A stretch of 64,000 nt of DNA, taken from Allobosea sp. Tri-44. GTDB taxonomy: Bacteria; Pseudomonadota; Alphaproteobacteria; Rhizobiales; Beijerinckiaceae. Where the stretch lies: assembly GCF_004123845.1 (NCBI RefSeq), contig NZ_NBDP01000003.1, positions 248,001 to 312,000 on the forward strand, given 5' to 3'. Below, in pieces: positions 35,235 through 43,628 of this stretch (positions within the stretch are counted from its first letter, which is position 1; the number at the start of each line of letters is the position of its first letter). The notes beneath the pieces are model-generated. The model saw only the letters and a list, made by a program, of their open reading frames with translations. It was not told where the DNA came from and ran no database searches. A program made the translations under genes and the position numbers.

Positions 35235-36117
35235 GGATGCTGCCCACCTTCTCGGGGATAAGCCCCTGCGGCCGCAGCAGCAGGAAGCCGAGCAGCCCGC
35301 CGCCGATGAGAGTCAGGCGCATCGCGGCGACGTATTCGGAAGGCAGGGCGAAGAAGTCTTTGGCGAAGGGCACCGCCGCGAAGAGCATCTGGGTCAGGAT
35401 CGCGCCGACGACCACGCCCGCATGGCTGCCGAGCCCGCCGATCACCACCATCGTCCAGACCACGAAGGTCTCGGTCGAGAAGAGTTGGTCGGGGCCGACG
35501 AAGGTCATGTAATGAGCAAAGAGGAAGCCCGACAGCGCAGCCGGGACCGCTGCCACCAGCATGGCGCTCCGGCGCAAGCCGTCGAGATCATAGCCGAGCG
35601 AGGCGGCGAATTGCGGCTCCTCGCGCATCAGCCTGAGCGATAATCCGAACTTGCTCTGTGTCAGGCGGTGGAAGAGCCACCAGGTCGCGGCCAGCAAGGC
35701 GAGCGTGACGCTGAAGAGGATGAGGTGGCCCTGCAGCCGGGTGCTGCCGGTGAAGAGCTGCGGAAGGCCGCTGATGCCCTGCGCACCGCCGGTCAGCCAG
35801 GTCTCATTGGTCGCGATGGTGAGCAGGATCTGGCCGATCGCCAGCGTCGCGATGCCCCAGTAGTCGGAGCCGAGGCTGCGGCCGAGCCGCGCGAAGAACA
35901 ACGCCACGAGACTAACCAGCACAAGGCCGAGCAGGAGACCCACGACCGGGCCGAACTGGTTGTTGAAGGCGAGCGCCGCGCCATAGGTGCCGCAGCCGAA
36001 CAGTGCGATCTGGCCGAAATTAACGAGCCCCGCGAAGCCCGTTTGCAAGTTGAGGCTGAGCGCCAGCAGCCCGTAGAGCGCTGCGATGGTGGCGACGTGG
36101 AGCGAGAATTCAAACAC
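35227..36117 (-). CDS. livM: Branched-chain-amino-acid-type ABC permease LivM
   Basis: The protein has 296 residues, about 8-9 membrane helices. LivM motifs: YGLLALSLNLQTGFAGLVNFGQIALFGCGTYGAAL near the start and VVWTMVVIGGLGSHAGVVVGAI later. It overlaps livH by 8 bp and livG by 8 bp. Confidence 0.9.
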   Translation of the reverse strand: MFEFSLHVATIAALYGLLALSLNLQTGFAGLVNFGQIALFGCGTYGAALAFNNQFGPVVGLLLGLVLVSLVALFFARLGRSLGSDYWGIATLAIGQILLTIATNETWLTGGAQGISGLPQLFTGSTRLQGHLILFSVTLALLAATWWLFHRLTQSKFGLSLRLMREEPQFAASLGYDLDGLRRSAMLVAAVPAALSGFLFAHYMTFVGPDQLFSTETFVVWTMVVIGGLGSHAGVVVGAILTQMLFAAVPFAKDFFALPSEYVAAMRLTLIGGGLLGFLLLRPQGLIPEKVGSIRG

Positions 36118-37003
36118 GCTTCACCTCGTTCACGAACAGGCCATAGGGCCGGAAGAGCAGGGCCACGACCAGGATCAGGAAGGAGGCCGCGGCGATGTAG
36201 TTGACCGGGATAAACAGGAAGGACTGGCCGACCAGCGGGCCGAAATTGATCGCGGCGGCGAGTGTCTCGGCAAAGGAGATGACGAGCGCGCCGAAGATCG
36301 CGCCTATCGGATTGCCGAGCCCGCCGAGGATGGCGGCGGCGAAGACCGGCAGCATCAGGTCGGGGCCGAGTAGGATATTGAGCTCGCTCTTGATCGCGAT
36401 GCCGGTGCCGCCGAGCGCCGCGAGCATGCCGCTCAGGAAGATGATCACCCGCACGACTAGGCGCGCATCGATGCCGGTCGCCCGCGCGAGGTTCGGATTG
36501 GCGGCGGTGGCGCGCATGCAGCGGCCGATATCGGTGCAGAACAGCAGCAGCGCGAGCAGGATGAAGGCCGTCAGGCTCATGGCGAGCGAGATCATCTGCG
36601 TCAGCGTGACATTGCTGCCGAAGACGTCGAAGAGCGCCGTGATCGCGAAATCGAAATGGCGGGTGTCGGGACCGGCGGTGACTAGGAGGGTCGCGGTGAA
36701 CAGCATGCCGACTGCGAGCGAGCCGATCATCGCGATGGCCGAGCCCGACTTCAGCAGCCGCTCGAAGACGAGCAGGTTCAGCGCGACGGCGAGGACGCCA
36801 ACGAAAAGGCAGGCCGCCGCCACAGCGAGCGCGAAGGGAATGCCGCTGCGGGCGATGAGATAAGCGAGGAACGGGCCAATCGTCGCATATTGGACGATGG
36901 CGATATTGGGAAACTTGACCAGGGAGTATCCTGCGCTGAGCGCGACCGCGACGAGCGCGATGTCGCCTGCCCGCAGCAGGAGATCGACCAGAAACTGAAC
37001 CAT
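36110..37003 (-). CDS. livH: Branched-chain-amino-acid-type ABC permease LivH
   Basis: The protein has 297 residues and 8 or so membrane helices. It starts VQFLVDLLLRAGDIALVAVALSAGYSLVKFPNIAIVQYATIGPF and carries the LivH-type segment FAAAILGGLGNPIGAIFGALVISFAETLAA. The ATG at 37003 is chosen. It follows a strong hairpin (37041-37070) after livK. Confidence 0.88.
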   Translation of the reverse strand: MVQFLVDLLLRAGDIALVAVALSAGYSLVKFPNIAIVQYATIGPFLAYLIARSGIPFALAVAAACLFVGVLAVALNLLVFERLLKSGSAIAMIGSLAVGMLFTATLLVTAGPDTRHFDFAITALFDVFGSNVTLTQMISLAMSLTAFILLALLLFCTDIGRCMRATAANPNLARATGIDARLVVRVIIFLSGMLAALGGTGIAIKSELNILLGPDLMLPVFAAAILGGLGNPIGAIFGALVISFAETLAAAINFGPLVGQSFLFIPVNYIAAASFLILVVALLFRPYGLFVNEVKRV

Positions 37004-37040
37004 GCTTTGCTTAGCCTTGCGGGAGCGTTCGCTGCGATGT

Positions 37041-37070
37041 GGCCACACCGCCGAGCGCGGCGGTGTGGCC
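37041..37070 (-). terminator. Attenuator hairpin between livK and livH
   Basis: GGCCACACCGCC (37041-37052) and GGCGGTGTGGCC (37059-37070) are perfect 12-bp arms with a 6-nt loop, 16 bp after the livK stop. It should lower livHMGF expression relative to the binding protein and protect the livK mRNA end. No T-run follows. Confidence 0.6.
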
Positions 37071-37086
37071 GGGATCGGTGCAAGGA

Positions 37087-38172
37087 TCAGCGCTGCTCCA
37101 TGCCCTCAGCGCCGCGTCTGAGCTTCAGATAGGGCTGCAGCATACGCTGGCGGTCGGCATCGAAGGCGATGGTGCCGGTGGCGCCCTCATAGCTCTTGCC
37201 GACCTCCATCAGCGCGGCCTTGACCGCCTCGGGCTCCGCACTGCCGGCCTTGTTGGCGGCGGCGGCGAAGACCTTCACCGCGTCATAGCCATAGCCGCTG
37301 AAGGAGGTCTTGAAGCCCATGCCGTATTTCTTCCTGTAGGCCTCCTCATAGCCCTTGCCGTTGGCGCCGATGAAGTTGAGATCCATGCCGTACTGGCCGG
37401 TGACGAACTCGGGCTTGCTGTCAGCGGTGCACATGGTGAAATAGATCGCGTACCAGGGCGTCCTGTTGACGCTGAGTTCGAAGGACTCGCGGTTGATCAG
37501 TGCAGCGTCCTTGCCATAGGCCGAGTAGATGAAGGCGTCGGGCTTGAACTGGGCCGCCTGCTGCAGTTCGCGACGATAGGAGGTCTGGCCTTCGGTGTAG
37601 AGCAGCGTCGAGGCGACGCTGCCGCCGATTTTCTCAAACTCCTCCTTGAAGCCCTCGGACATGCCATGGCCATAGGCGTTGTTGGGGCCGATCACGACGA
37701 CCTTCTTCCAGCCCATCGCGAGCGCATCGACCGCTGAAAACCTGCTGGAGACCGCCTCGAGGCCGATCACGCTGAACGAGGTCGGACCGATCTGACGGAC
37801 CTTGTTGCTCGATGAGCCGGCATTGATGTGGATCTTGCCTTCCTGCATCAGATACTGCGCCATCGGCAGGGTGATGCCGGAAGAGTATTCGCCGATCACT
37901 GCCGGCACCTTGTCGACAGCGACGAGCTTCTTGGCGGCGTCCAGCGCGGAAGGCGGTCGCCCGCCCGAATCCTCGACGATGACCTTGAGCGGCTTGCCGA
38001 GCACACCTCCGGCGGCGTTGACCTCTTCAACTGCGATCTCGATGCCGCGGCGCTGGTCCTCGCCCTGCGTCGCACTGGCGCCCGAGAGCGGGATGATCGC
38101 GCCGATCGTGGTCTGTGCCGCCGCCGGAACGGCGGTCAGAAGGCTCGTCGCCAGAAGCAGTGCTGCACGCAT
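37087..38172 (-). CDS. livK: ABC transporter substrate-binding protein, LivK type
   Basis: The protein has 361 residues with signal peptide LLLATSLLTAVPAAAQ. Type I periplasmic binding fold: TIGAIIPLSGASATQGEDQRRGIEIAVEEVNAAGGVLGKPL, IGEYSSGITLPMAQYLMQEGKIHINAGSSS, KVVVIGPNNAYGHGMSEGFKEEF and FSGYGYDAVKVFAAAANKAG. The downstream DadA suggests the ligand is a D-amino acid or a related compound. First gene of a nine-gene operon to 30170. Confidence 0.9.
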   Translation of the reverse strand: MRAALLLATSLLTAVPAAAQTTIGAIIPLSGASATQGEDQRRGIEIAVEEVNAAGGVLGKPLKVIVEDSGGRPPSALDAAKKLVAVDKVPAVIGEYSSGITLPMAQYLMQEGKIHINAGSSSNKVRQIGPTSFSVIGLEAVSSRFSAVDALAMGWKKVVVIGPNNAYGHGMSEGFKEEFEKIGGSVASTLLYTEGQTSYRRELQQAAQFKPDAFIYSAYGKDAALINRESFELSVNRTPWYAIYFTMCTADSKPEFVTGQYGMDLNFIGANGKGYEEAYRKKYGMGFKTSFSGYGYDAVKVFAAAANKAGSAEPEAVKAALMEVGKSYEGATGTIAFDADRQRMLQPYLKLRRGAEGMEQR

Positions 38173-38243
38173 GTTCGTGTCCCCTCTTCAACGTGGACGT
38201 CGTTGCGTCCTGAAGTGAGTACACTTTATAATTCTCTTATTGA

Positions 38244-38266
38244 TGCACAATCTGAAATGTTGTGCA
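38244..38266. promoter_or_regulatory. Inverted repeat upstream of livK, candidate operator
   Basis: TGCACAA (38244-38250) and TTGTGCA (38260-38266) are perfect 7-bp arms around TCTGAAATG, 72 bp upstream of livK. A TATAAA-like sequence on the minus strand lies at about 38225-38230. The GntR gene just upstream (38433-39173) is the likely binder; GTGCATCACA near 39236 may be a related half-site in front of that gene. Confidence 0.5.
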
Positions 38267-38432
38267 GACGCTGCCTGCGCACCGGGCAGGCTGGGTCGTT
38301 TCGCGGCAGAAAGTGGAGATTCCGGCGATTTTTGCGGCAAGCGGCGGATGGCAGCCCGGGTTGCCCGCGAAACTGACGATTTGTAGCGCGAAGCGGAGGG
38401 CCGGAAGGCCCCTGGGATCGCGCCGCCCGTCC

Positions 38433-39173
38433 TCAGGCGGCCTTGCCAAAGAAGATCAGGGCGAGGCCGCGGGTGGCGACATCGATGGCATGGGCCGAGC
38501 TCAGCGTGATGTGCTTCTGCAGGATCGCTGCGCCTTTGGCGGCGTCGCGCCGGCGCAGGGCATCGATGATCGCGGCGTGCTCCTGGTAGCTTCCGGTCCG
38601 CTGCGCCAGAACCTCAAGGTTGACGCGGCGGAAGAACCGGATCCGGGAGGCAAGCGCCTCGAGTGCGGAGGCCATCTGGGGGTTCTTAGACAACCGCGTC
38701 AGCGCCATGTGAAAGGCCTCGTCGGCGAGCGCGATCTTTGCCCAGGAGCCTTGCTCGTCGAGATCGCTGTGTTGTTCCCAGGCTGCGACAGTCGCCTCGA
38801 TCTCATTGTCCGAGGCGCGCTCACAGGCGAGCACGAAGGCGGTGCATTCGATGGCGGCACGCAGTTCGTAAAGGTCTCGAACAGCGTCGGGCGTCAGATT
38901 GCGCGCGTAGAAGCCCTTGTTCGGCACCGAGACGACGAAGCCGTCGCTTTCCAGCCGGTTGAGGGCTGCGCGGACGGGCGTCCGGCTGACGCCGAGTTGC
39001 GCGGCCAGCTCCACCTCGTTGATCTTCTCGCCGGGCCGGAAACGGAAGTCGATCGCGAACTCCTTCACGATTCCATAAATGCGCTCGACACTGTCGGCCG
39101 CGCGCCCGCGCGGCTTGGTCTGGGGGCTCCCCCGGCCGGCGTCGGGTGCCTTCGCGCTTTGTCGAGTGGCCAC
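38433..39173 (-). CDS. GntR family regulator, FCD domain
   Basis: The protein has 246 residues. The HTH core is IYGIVKEFAIDFRFRPGEKINEVELAAQLGVSRTPVRAALNRLESDGF (about residues 32-79); the FCD part has LYELRAAIECTAFVLACERA, DEAFHMALTRLSKNPQM and EHAAIIDALRRRD. It is on the same strand as, and 260 bp upstream of, the liv-dadA operon. It likely senses the amino acid or its oxo acid. Confidence 0.9.
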   Translation of the reverse strand: MATRQSAKAPDAGRGSPQTKPRGRAADSVERIYGIVKEFAIDFRFRPGEKINEVELAAQLGVSRTPVRAALNRLESDGFVVSVPNKGFYARNLTPDAVRDLYELRAAIECTAFVLACERASDNEIEATVAAWEQHSDLDEQGSWAKIALADEAFHMALTRLSKNPQMASALEALASRIRFFRRVNLEVLAQRTGSYQEHAAIIDALRRRDAAKGAAILQKHITLSSAHAIDVATRGLALIFFGKAA

Positions 39174-39559
39174 TATGCGTCGCTCCTATCTGCCCGGCAT
39201 AGAGCCTAGCAGGGACACAAGCATATAAGGCAGATGTGCATCACAAACTAGATTCAGTTGATGTAGGCGATCGATCGCCCCCAGATCGTCTCTGGCTCGG
39301 ATGTGCCCGCGCCAAATTGCAAAGTTTCATGCAAGCGCTCATCGCTGAGCAAAGATGACCGCCAAATCGTGAACGTCTGCTTTGGGGCAGATCGCTAACG
39401 TCAGCTAGTGGCGCGATCCTGACCAATGGGGCTGGCACCGACTACGTCTGTATGCGGCCAAGGCCAGCCATCTGCGCGAGTCGACACCAGCGACCGTTGT
39501 TTGCGCTCTTTGCCGTTCGGTGGGTCTGTCGAACGTTGGAGGGGGACGAACACCATCGA
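39174..39559. other. Interval between GntR gene and repeat copy B
   Basis: No gene was recognised. It contains the GntR promoter region (near 39216-39250, AGCATATAAGGCAGATGTGC) and then sequence of unclear origin that leads into repeat copy B. Confidence 0.4.
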
Positions 39560-39960
39560 GTGTGCGAGGCGGGGAAGGGGGCTTCTTTACCCGCAGAATG
39601 GCCCCTGCAAGCTGAAGATGTGCATTTGCGTTTTACCCCCCGTCGGACAGCGGTCGGACAGGTCGGAGAAAATTCGCAAGCCTCTCATTTCAGTGGAGAT
39701 TCAAGTTGAAGCGTGATCCATCGTGTTTCAGAATACCCATGTGGTACCGTCTGGATAGTTGTGAATCAGTATAATAATATTAATTCTTATTATTTTTCAA
39801 GTAATTGTTCAATTTTAGAAATCAGTAGCGTCGCTAAGTGGTATATGTGCCGTGTGACTCCGCGTGATTAATAATCGCCAATCATGGTGTAACTTCCGTG
39901 ATACTCCGTAATCCCGTTTGATCACGGATTCTGCTTCGTGAAGCTCGCCTTTCCAATACG
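39560..39960. repeat. Dispersed repeat, copy B
   Basis: About 400 bp. The left part (GCGAGGCGGGGAAGGGGGCT, GCATTTGCGTTTTACC, CCGTCGGACAGCGG, ATTTCAGTGGAGATTCAAG, GCGTGATCCATCGTGTTTCA) matches copy C at 48760-48950. The right part (CGCTAAGTGGTATATGT, GTGATTAATAATCGCC, GATCACGGATTCTGCTTCGT) matches copies A and C. The right edge coincides with truncation of an SRPBCC gene. It has no conserved reading frame. Confidence 0.78.
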
Positions 39961-39961
39961 C

Positions 39962-40096
39962 AGCGGGTGCACAGGCCCGGCGGCAGAAACAGGCGGGCGT
40001 CGCGGGCCTTGAGCTCCAGGCCGGCCCAGGCTTGGGCCTGGGTCAGCTTGGTTTCGCCTTCCGGGTTCACCGGCACAGTGGCAGTCGATAGATCAT
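39962..40096 (-). pseudogene. SRPBCC (AtaL-like, DUF1857) gene fragment, frameshifted and truncated
   Basis: AAAGGAC precedes the ATG at 40096. After MIY a missing base shifts the frame; the other frame then reads ATVPVNPEGETKLTQAQAWA and GLELKARDARLFLPPGLCTRC, the N terminus of AtaL-like SRPBCC proteins. Homology ends where repeat copy B begins. It is non-functional. Confidence 0.68.
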
Positions 40097-40125
40097 GGTC
40101 GCCGTCCTTTTGAGGGCCTAAGCGG

Positions 40126-41007
40126 TCAGGCCGGCTTCGTGTCGGTCGCTGCCATCTGAATTGCGAAATCGCGGTAGGAGTGCAGCGGGCGGCCGAGGAT
40201 ACTGGTCAGACGCTCGACGTCGCCGATCTCCGGGATCATGCCGTCGCTGACGAAGCGCTCGGCCATCAGGCGCATCTCATAGGCCATCCACTTCGGCATG
40301 ATGTTCGCGAGGTTCTGCTCGAACTCGGTGGGATCATCGCCGCCATAAGAAACCGGGCGTCCCAGGACATCTGACCAGATCATGGCCACGTCCGAACCGG
40401 TCAGCGTATCCGGGCCGACAAGGTTGATGGTCTCGATCGGCAGCTTTCCCGGGGCCTCCTTGCGACGGATCAGCTCGATCGCTGCGATCTCGGCAATGTC
40501 GCGGGCGTCGACCATGGCAATGCCCTTGCTGCCGATCGGCATCGGATAGACGCCATAGTTGACGATGACATCCTTGATCATGAGGTCGTTGTCGATGAAA
40601 TAGGCCGGACGGAGGATCGTGGCGCTGAAGCCCATCTGTTCGATCATCCGCTCTGCGCCGGACTTCACCGCAAAATGCGGCACGTTCACAAAACGATCGG
40701 CGTGGATCACTGACAGATAGACGACCCGCTCGACGCCTGACCCGCGGGCAATGTTCAGGGCGATGAGAGCCTGGGTGAATTCGTCGCCCGAGACCGCATT
40801 GAGCAGGAACAACGTGCTGACGCCATTTAGCGCGGTGCGCAGCGAGTCGAGATCGAGCAGATCGCCCTGCACGACCTCCACGCCGGCCGGGAATTTCACC
40901 TTCGAGAGATCGCGGGTGAGCACGCGCACGCCGGCACCGCGCTCCACGAGTTGCTGGACGACATGGCGGCCAACCCGGCCGGTGGCGCCGATAACGAGGA
41001 TGGTCAT
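40126..41007 (-). CDS. NmrA/SDR-type NAD(P)-binding protein
   Basis: The protein has 293 residues. The N-terminal motif ILVIGATGRVGRHVVQQLVERG, then VRVLTRD, VEVVQGDLLDLDSLRTALNGV and VYLSVIHAD define an atypical SDR of the NmrA/TMR family, which act as quinone reductases or redox sensors. The ATG at 41007 is chosen; upstream in-frame codons run into the promoter. It is divergent from a LysR gene, which probably regulates it. Confidence 0.87.
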   Translation of the reverse strand: MTILVIGATGRVGRHVVQQLVERGAGVRVLTRDLSKVKFPAGVEVVQGDLLDLDSLRTALNGVSTLFLLNAVSGDEFTQALIALNIARGSGVERVVYLSVIHADRFVNVPHFAVKSGAERMIEQMGFSATILRPAYFIDNDLMIKDVIVNYGVYPMPIGSKGIAMVDARDIAEIAAIELIRRKEAPGKLPIETINLVGPDTLTGSDVAMIWSDVLGRPVSYGGDDPTEFEQNLANIMPKWMAYEMRLMAERFVSDGMIPEIGDVERLTSILGRPLHSYRDFAIQMAATDTKPA

Positions 41008-41056
41008 GGGAAATCTCCGTGTGTCTGAATTGACACCCAGAGATTTATCGATCCAC

Positions 41057-41079
41057 ATTCGATCCAATAGCCGTCGAAT
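41057..41079. promoter_or_regulatory. LysR-type box between NmrA-like and LysR genes
   Basis: ATTCGA-N11-TCGAAT is a perfect inverted repeat with the 11-bp spacing expected of LysR-type (T-N11-A) recognition sites. A second palindrome, GTGTC-N6-GACAC, is at 41021-41036. Both lie in the 92-bp divergent intergenic region. Confidence 0.65.
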
Positions 41080-41099
41080 TTGGACAGAGTGTCTCACAG

Positions 41100-42002
41100 A
41101 TGGAACGGATGGATCTTCTGGCCCTTGCCGATTTCAATCTCGTCGCGCGCCACGGAGGATTTGGGCGGGCTGCTCGCGCTGCCAGCCGCCCCAAGGCGAC
41201 ATTGTCCCGCCGGGTCGCCGAACTCGAAGCTGCCCTCGACTTGCGTCTGTTCGAGCGCGGAGGGCGCGCGTTGAAGCTCACCCAGGAAGGTCGAGCGCTC
41301 TACGAGCGGACCGCCGCGCTGCTCACTGAACTCGACGAGTCTGCGGCTGCAGTTGCGTCCGGAGGGCACACGCCACGCGGGCGATTGCGGATCAGCGCGC
41401 CCTTACTGTTCTCGCAGATCGCAATGGGGAAGCTCGCAGCCGAGTTCGCTGCAAGGTTTCCGGAAGTTCGGCTCGAGGTCACGACCGAAGACCGACCGGT
41501 CGACATGATCGAGGAAGGCTACGACCTTGCGATCCGCGTCAATCCAGATCCCGACGAGACCCTCGTTGGCCGTGCGTTCTTGCGGGATCGTCTGGTGGTG
41601 GTCTCCAGCCCTGTTCTCGTTCGGCCGAATGACGGCTCCCCAATCCCCGCAGTGGTGCGCGGGCCGTTTGACCGTACAGATTTCTGGAAGATCGTGACCT
41701 CAACCGGGAGTTCGAGCATCAGGATCGATCCCGTCTTGAGCCTGTCATCCATCATTATGGTCCGCGACGCGGTTCGGGCGGGTGCCGGCGCATCGCGCCT
41801 CCCCATATCGCTCGTCAGTCATGATCTGGCGGCAGGGACCCTTGTTCATTGGGGCGACGTCGACAGCCCAGAAATCGCTCTATGGACCCTCTACCCCTCT
41901 CGCCGCCTGCTGAGCGCTCGCGTCTCGGCGTTCCTCGATCACATCAGGGCGGCCTTCCCAACCGGCTCGCCGCATGAGCTTGCTGCCTACATCGGCAAGT
42001 GA
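41100..42002 (+). CDS. LysR family transcriptional regulator
   Basis: The protein has 300 residues. N-terminal HTH: LLALADFNLVARHGGFGRAARAASRPKATLSRRVAELEAALDLRLFERGGR (residues 5-55). The effector domain follows (GRLRISAPLLFSQIAMGKLAAEFAARFPEVRLEVTTEDR) in the style of DmlR-type LysR proteins. The ATG at 41100 or 41109 can be the start. It is divergent from the NmrA-like gene with a T-N11-A box in between. Confidence 0.9.
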   Translation: MERMDLLALADFNLVARHGGFGRAARAASRPKATLSRRVAELEAALDLRLFERGGRALKLTQEGRALYERTAALLTELDESAAAVASGGHTPRGRLRISAPLLFSQIAMGKLAAEFAARFPEVRLEVTTEDRPVDMIEEGYDLAIRVNPDPDETLVGRAFLRDRLVVVSSPVLVRPNDGSPIPAVVRGPFDRTDFWKIVTSTGSSSIRIDPVLSLSSIIMVRDAVRAGAGASRLPISLVSHDLAAGTLVHWGDVDSPEIALWTLYPSRRLLSARVSAFLDHIRAAFPTGSPHELAAYIGK

Positions 42003-42597
42003 GGTGCAAACGCTGGAGCTTTCCCAAACGCCTTCAGTAATATCCATCGCCAAGGTATTAAGCTCTCTTCAACGGCTTCGAAGTGGGTCGAGAACTGATT
42101 CCCGATGCCGGCTTAGAAATGTCCGCTTCGTGGTCATGTGCCAACTTCCGGTTCTGGCGCATTTCAACCGGGAAGGAGAGGGCAGTTGTGGTGGCCTCTT
42201 CCTGACGTCCGGAACGTCTGCTCGCAGGTAGGCCAGCTCGGCATGGAGAAGCGCGGCCAGGCTAGACCATAACGGACGCTCCCAACGGCCGCCCTTGAAC
42301 GAGCGTTTGAGGCAACGCCGTTGTCCGTGACGAAGGCGCCGTCCTCCCAGCGCATTGCGATGCCGTCGCCGGTCTTTCCATAGTTCGCCTTCTTGACCGT
42401 CAGTATCCGTTGATCAGAGTCCGGTACTGCCCCTGCTCGTTTTTGGTTAGGCGCAGGCCGCAGAGACGCAGGCCGTCCAGTATCTCGATGTCGAAGTGGC
42501 CTAGCGTCGGCCCGGCCTCTTTGGCTGCCGAAATAGTCGGCGCTTCGCCAGGACGGTCGGCCATTTGTCGATCGCCGTCCGACAAGATTCCAATTTT
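42003..42597. other. Degenerate region with fragments of element genes
   Basis: No intact gene. On the minus strand, VKKANYGKTGDGIAMRWEDG and AFVTDNG (about 42310-42403) resemble the tail of RepA-like AAA ATPases of integrative elements. The piece just before it (IEILDGLRLCGLRLTKNEQG, 42400-42500) resembles a small protein often found on such elements. Both calls are weak. A motif at 42117-42170 is shared with 28995 and 48607. Confidence 0.35.
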
Positions 42598-43149
42598 TCA
42601 GCTTTCGAACGGACCTTCATGGTCATTCGCGAGTTTTTTGATCAGCTCGATCTCTTCACGAAGCGACACGACGGCCGCTACGGTTGTCGATAGGGGGTCT
42701 AAGCAAAACAGATCCCAAAGCTCGCGGTTGTGTCCTTTCTGCCGGACCTGCCAGCGGCCCTTGGTATCTTTAGCGATCGGGAAGAGTGAGCAAGGCAACG
42801 GCTTGTATCGATATTTGTCGCCTTCTTCGGCGCCGACCCGGTGCAGCACACAACCCTGATTGAAGAACACGCACCAGCTGGAGACGACGCGTAGCATAGG
42901 CTGGTCGCGCAGACCTCTGCGGCTGAGGTAGCCGTGCTTTTTGACAAGCTTCCGGGCTTCGGGACGCATTTCCGGCAGGAACTTCGATAGATTGGCATTG
43001 ATGCGACCAGACTCCGCCCTGGTGACCGGCGGCCGGCCGTTTCTACAGCAGATTCCGGCGCATCCGCGACCGTAGGTGCACTCGAACCTCGCTGAAGCCG
43101 CGTTGGAGATCAGCGTGTCAGCGGTCTTCTCGCTCTGGATTTCGTTCAT
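42598..43149 (-). CDS. Cysteine-cluster protein, YkgJ/DUF3109-like
   Basis: The protein has 183 residues. Cysteines are arranged as CTYGRGCAGICCRNG (about residues 24-38), CVFFNQGCVLH (about 93-103), PCSLFP (about 119-124) and LFCLDP. This is the metal-binding or Fe-S cluster pattern of YkgJ and DUF3109 proteins, whose chemistry is not established. It is the last of three overlapping genes (ATP-grasp, GNAT, this), overlapping the GNAT stop by 4 bp, so it is co-translated with them. It may bind the metal for a modification reaction on the cluster's product. Confidence 0.7.
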   Translation of the reverse strand: MNEIQSEKTADTLISNAASARFECTYGRGCAGICCRNGRPPVTRAESGRINANLSKFLPEMRPEARKLVKKHGYLSRRGLRDQPMLRVVSSWCVFFNQGCVLHRVGAEEGDKYRYKPLPCSLFPIAKDTKGRWQVRQKGHNRELWDLFCLDPLSTTVAAVVSLREEIELIKKLANDHEGPFES

Positions 43150-43628
43150 TCGCGCGTGTCTCCCGTCAGTACCTTACTGAGGATGACGCAATCGTCTCCT
43201 GGCCCATAGAAGCCGGCAATACGGCCGGCCTCAATGAAGCCGCCTAGCTCGTAAAAGCGTCTGGTCTTCGCGTAGTCGGCCCGTCCGCTAGTTTCGACGA
43301 CGAGACACGTCCCCCCCTGTGTACGGATCGCAGCCTCGACGGCGGTCTGTAGTGCTCGCCCGACGCCTGCACTCTGCGCTTGGCTCCGAATGCAGATCCA
43401 ATAAAGATACCAAGATGTTGTGGTCAAAGGCGCGGGCCCGAAACAGGCATAGCCATCCAGTTGATCATCGGTTTCTATGGCCAGCAAGGCGTATTCTCCG
43501 TCGAGGCCGGCATCGACCATTGCCAGCGCGACGCGAATCTCCTCTTCACTGAACACACTGCACGCGGCGAGGATTTCTTCCACGCACGGCCGGTCGGTGG
43601 ACCGGAGCAGCCTTATCGTCACGCCCAT
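43146..43628 (-). CDS. GNAT family N-acetyltransferase
   Basis: The protein has 160 residues. The GNAT core is visible: IRLLRSTDRPCVEEILAAC, LDGYACFGPAPLTTTSWYLYWICI, the acetyl-CoA loop RSQAQSAGVGRALQTAVEAAI (Q/R-x-x-G-x-G/A), and RRFYELGGFIEAGRIAGFYGPGDDCVIL. The GTG/ATG choice: ATG at 43628 overlaps the ATP-grasp stop by 10 bp; an ATG at 43664 is upstream in frame. It is coupled to both neighbours. It may acetylate an amine of the ligase product. Confidence 0.85.
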   Translation of the reverse strand: MGVTIRLLRSTDRPCVEEILAACSVFSEEEIRVALAMVDAGLDGEYALLAIETDDQLDGYACFGPAPLTTTSWYLYWICIRSQAQSAGVGRALQTAVEAAIRTQGGTCLVVETSGRADYAKTRRFYELGGFIEAGRIAGFYGPGDDCVILSKVLTGDTRE

